A stretch of DNA of 64,000 nucleotides from Ridgeia piscesae. Taxonomy: Eukaryota > Annelida > Polychaeta > Sabellida > Siboglinidae. The notes under the pieces were generated by a model. That model had not been told where the DNA came from. It did not search any database and was given only the letters and a program-made list of their open reading frames with translations. This document shows, one piece after another, positions 47,014-64,000 of the stretch (within the stretch, counting starts at the first letter, position 1; each line of letters opens with the position of its first letter). Position numbers and translations under genes: made by a program. The stretch lies in the NCBI GenBank assembly GCA_025642075.2, contig JAODUO010000479.1, positions 70,001 to 134,000 on the forward strand. The letters run 5' to 3'.

Positions 47014-64000
<16,987 letters not shown>

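Overview
This is a metazoan nuclear window: AT-rich, with many introns, microsatellites, minisatellites, tRNA-derived SINEs, degenerate LINEs and non-autonomous DNA transposons. A galaxin-type secreted protein and the SINE style suggest a lophotrochozoan, probably a mollusc; that placement is inference. Three protein-coding genes can be read with confidence.

(1) About 1.7-7.8 kb, + strand: a galaxin-like secreted protein of 389 aa. It has a signal-peptide exon at 5480-5546 and one large exon at 6326-7428 that encodes about 13 near-identical 27-residue di-cysteine repeats. A TATA box and an untranslated first exon near 1.74-1.86 kb are possible.

(2) 11475-45221, + strand: complete TAF2 (TFIID subunit 2). 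I assembled 32 coding exons by hand. Every junction is GT-AG and in phase, and the total is 3879 nt (1292 aa). The gene begins with the MKKDPKSLHTPRAFRL exon and ends with the Lys/His-rich tail.

(3) 47014 to beyond the window end, - strand: the C-terminal half of MED23 (Mediator subunit 23). Seventeen exons (696 codons) are resolved, plus the amplified 3' end of one more exon at the right edge. TAF2 and MED23 converge tail to tail.

The most unusual signal is recurrent amplification of exon-intron junctions. Three TAF2 introns (after exons 12, 23 and 31) and one MED23 intron open with long minisatellites. In each, the repeat unit is the last 19-65 nt of the upstream exon plus the GT donor and the first 10-27 nt of the intron, so one real 5' splice site is followed by roughly 7-46 copies. 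A fifth array abuts a MED23 3' splice site. In TAF2, a complete second copy of exon 23 (117 bp) lies inside its array and differs from the first only at synonymous positions. The terminal-exon region of TAF2 is also tandemly duplicated, with the upstream copy broken.

Remaining sequence: 1-5.4 kb holds a MITE, a GC-rich tetranucleotide array and an RTE-like LINE tail. 7.9-11.3 kb holds GATA and CT microsatellites, a possible LTR/PBS remnant, a TIR element and two CTCF-like motifs in convergent orientation upstream of TAF2. Introns hold a CR1/Jockey-type RT relic (11.7-12.9 kb), a hAT-type MITE with a perfect 8-bp target duplication (21.4-22.2 kb), SINEs of two families and many AT, GGCT, CTGGT and CTCA tracts.
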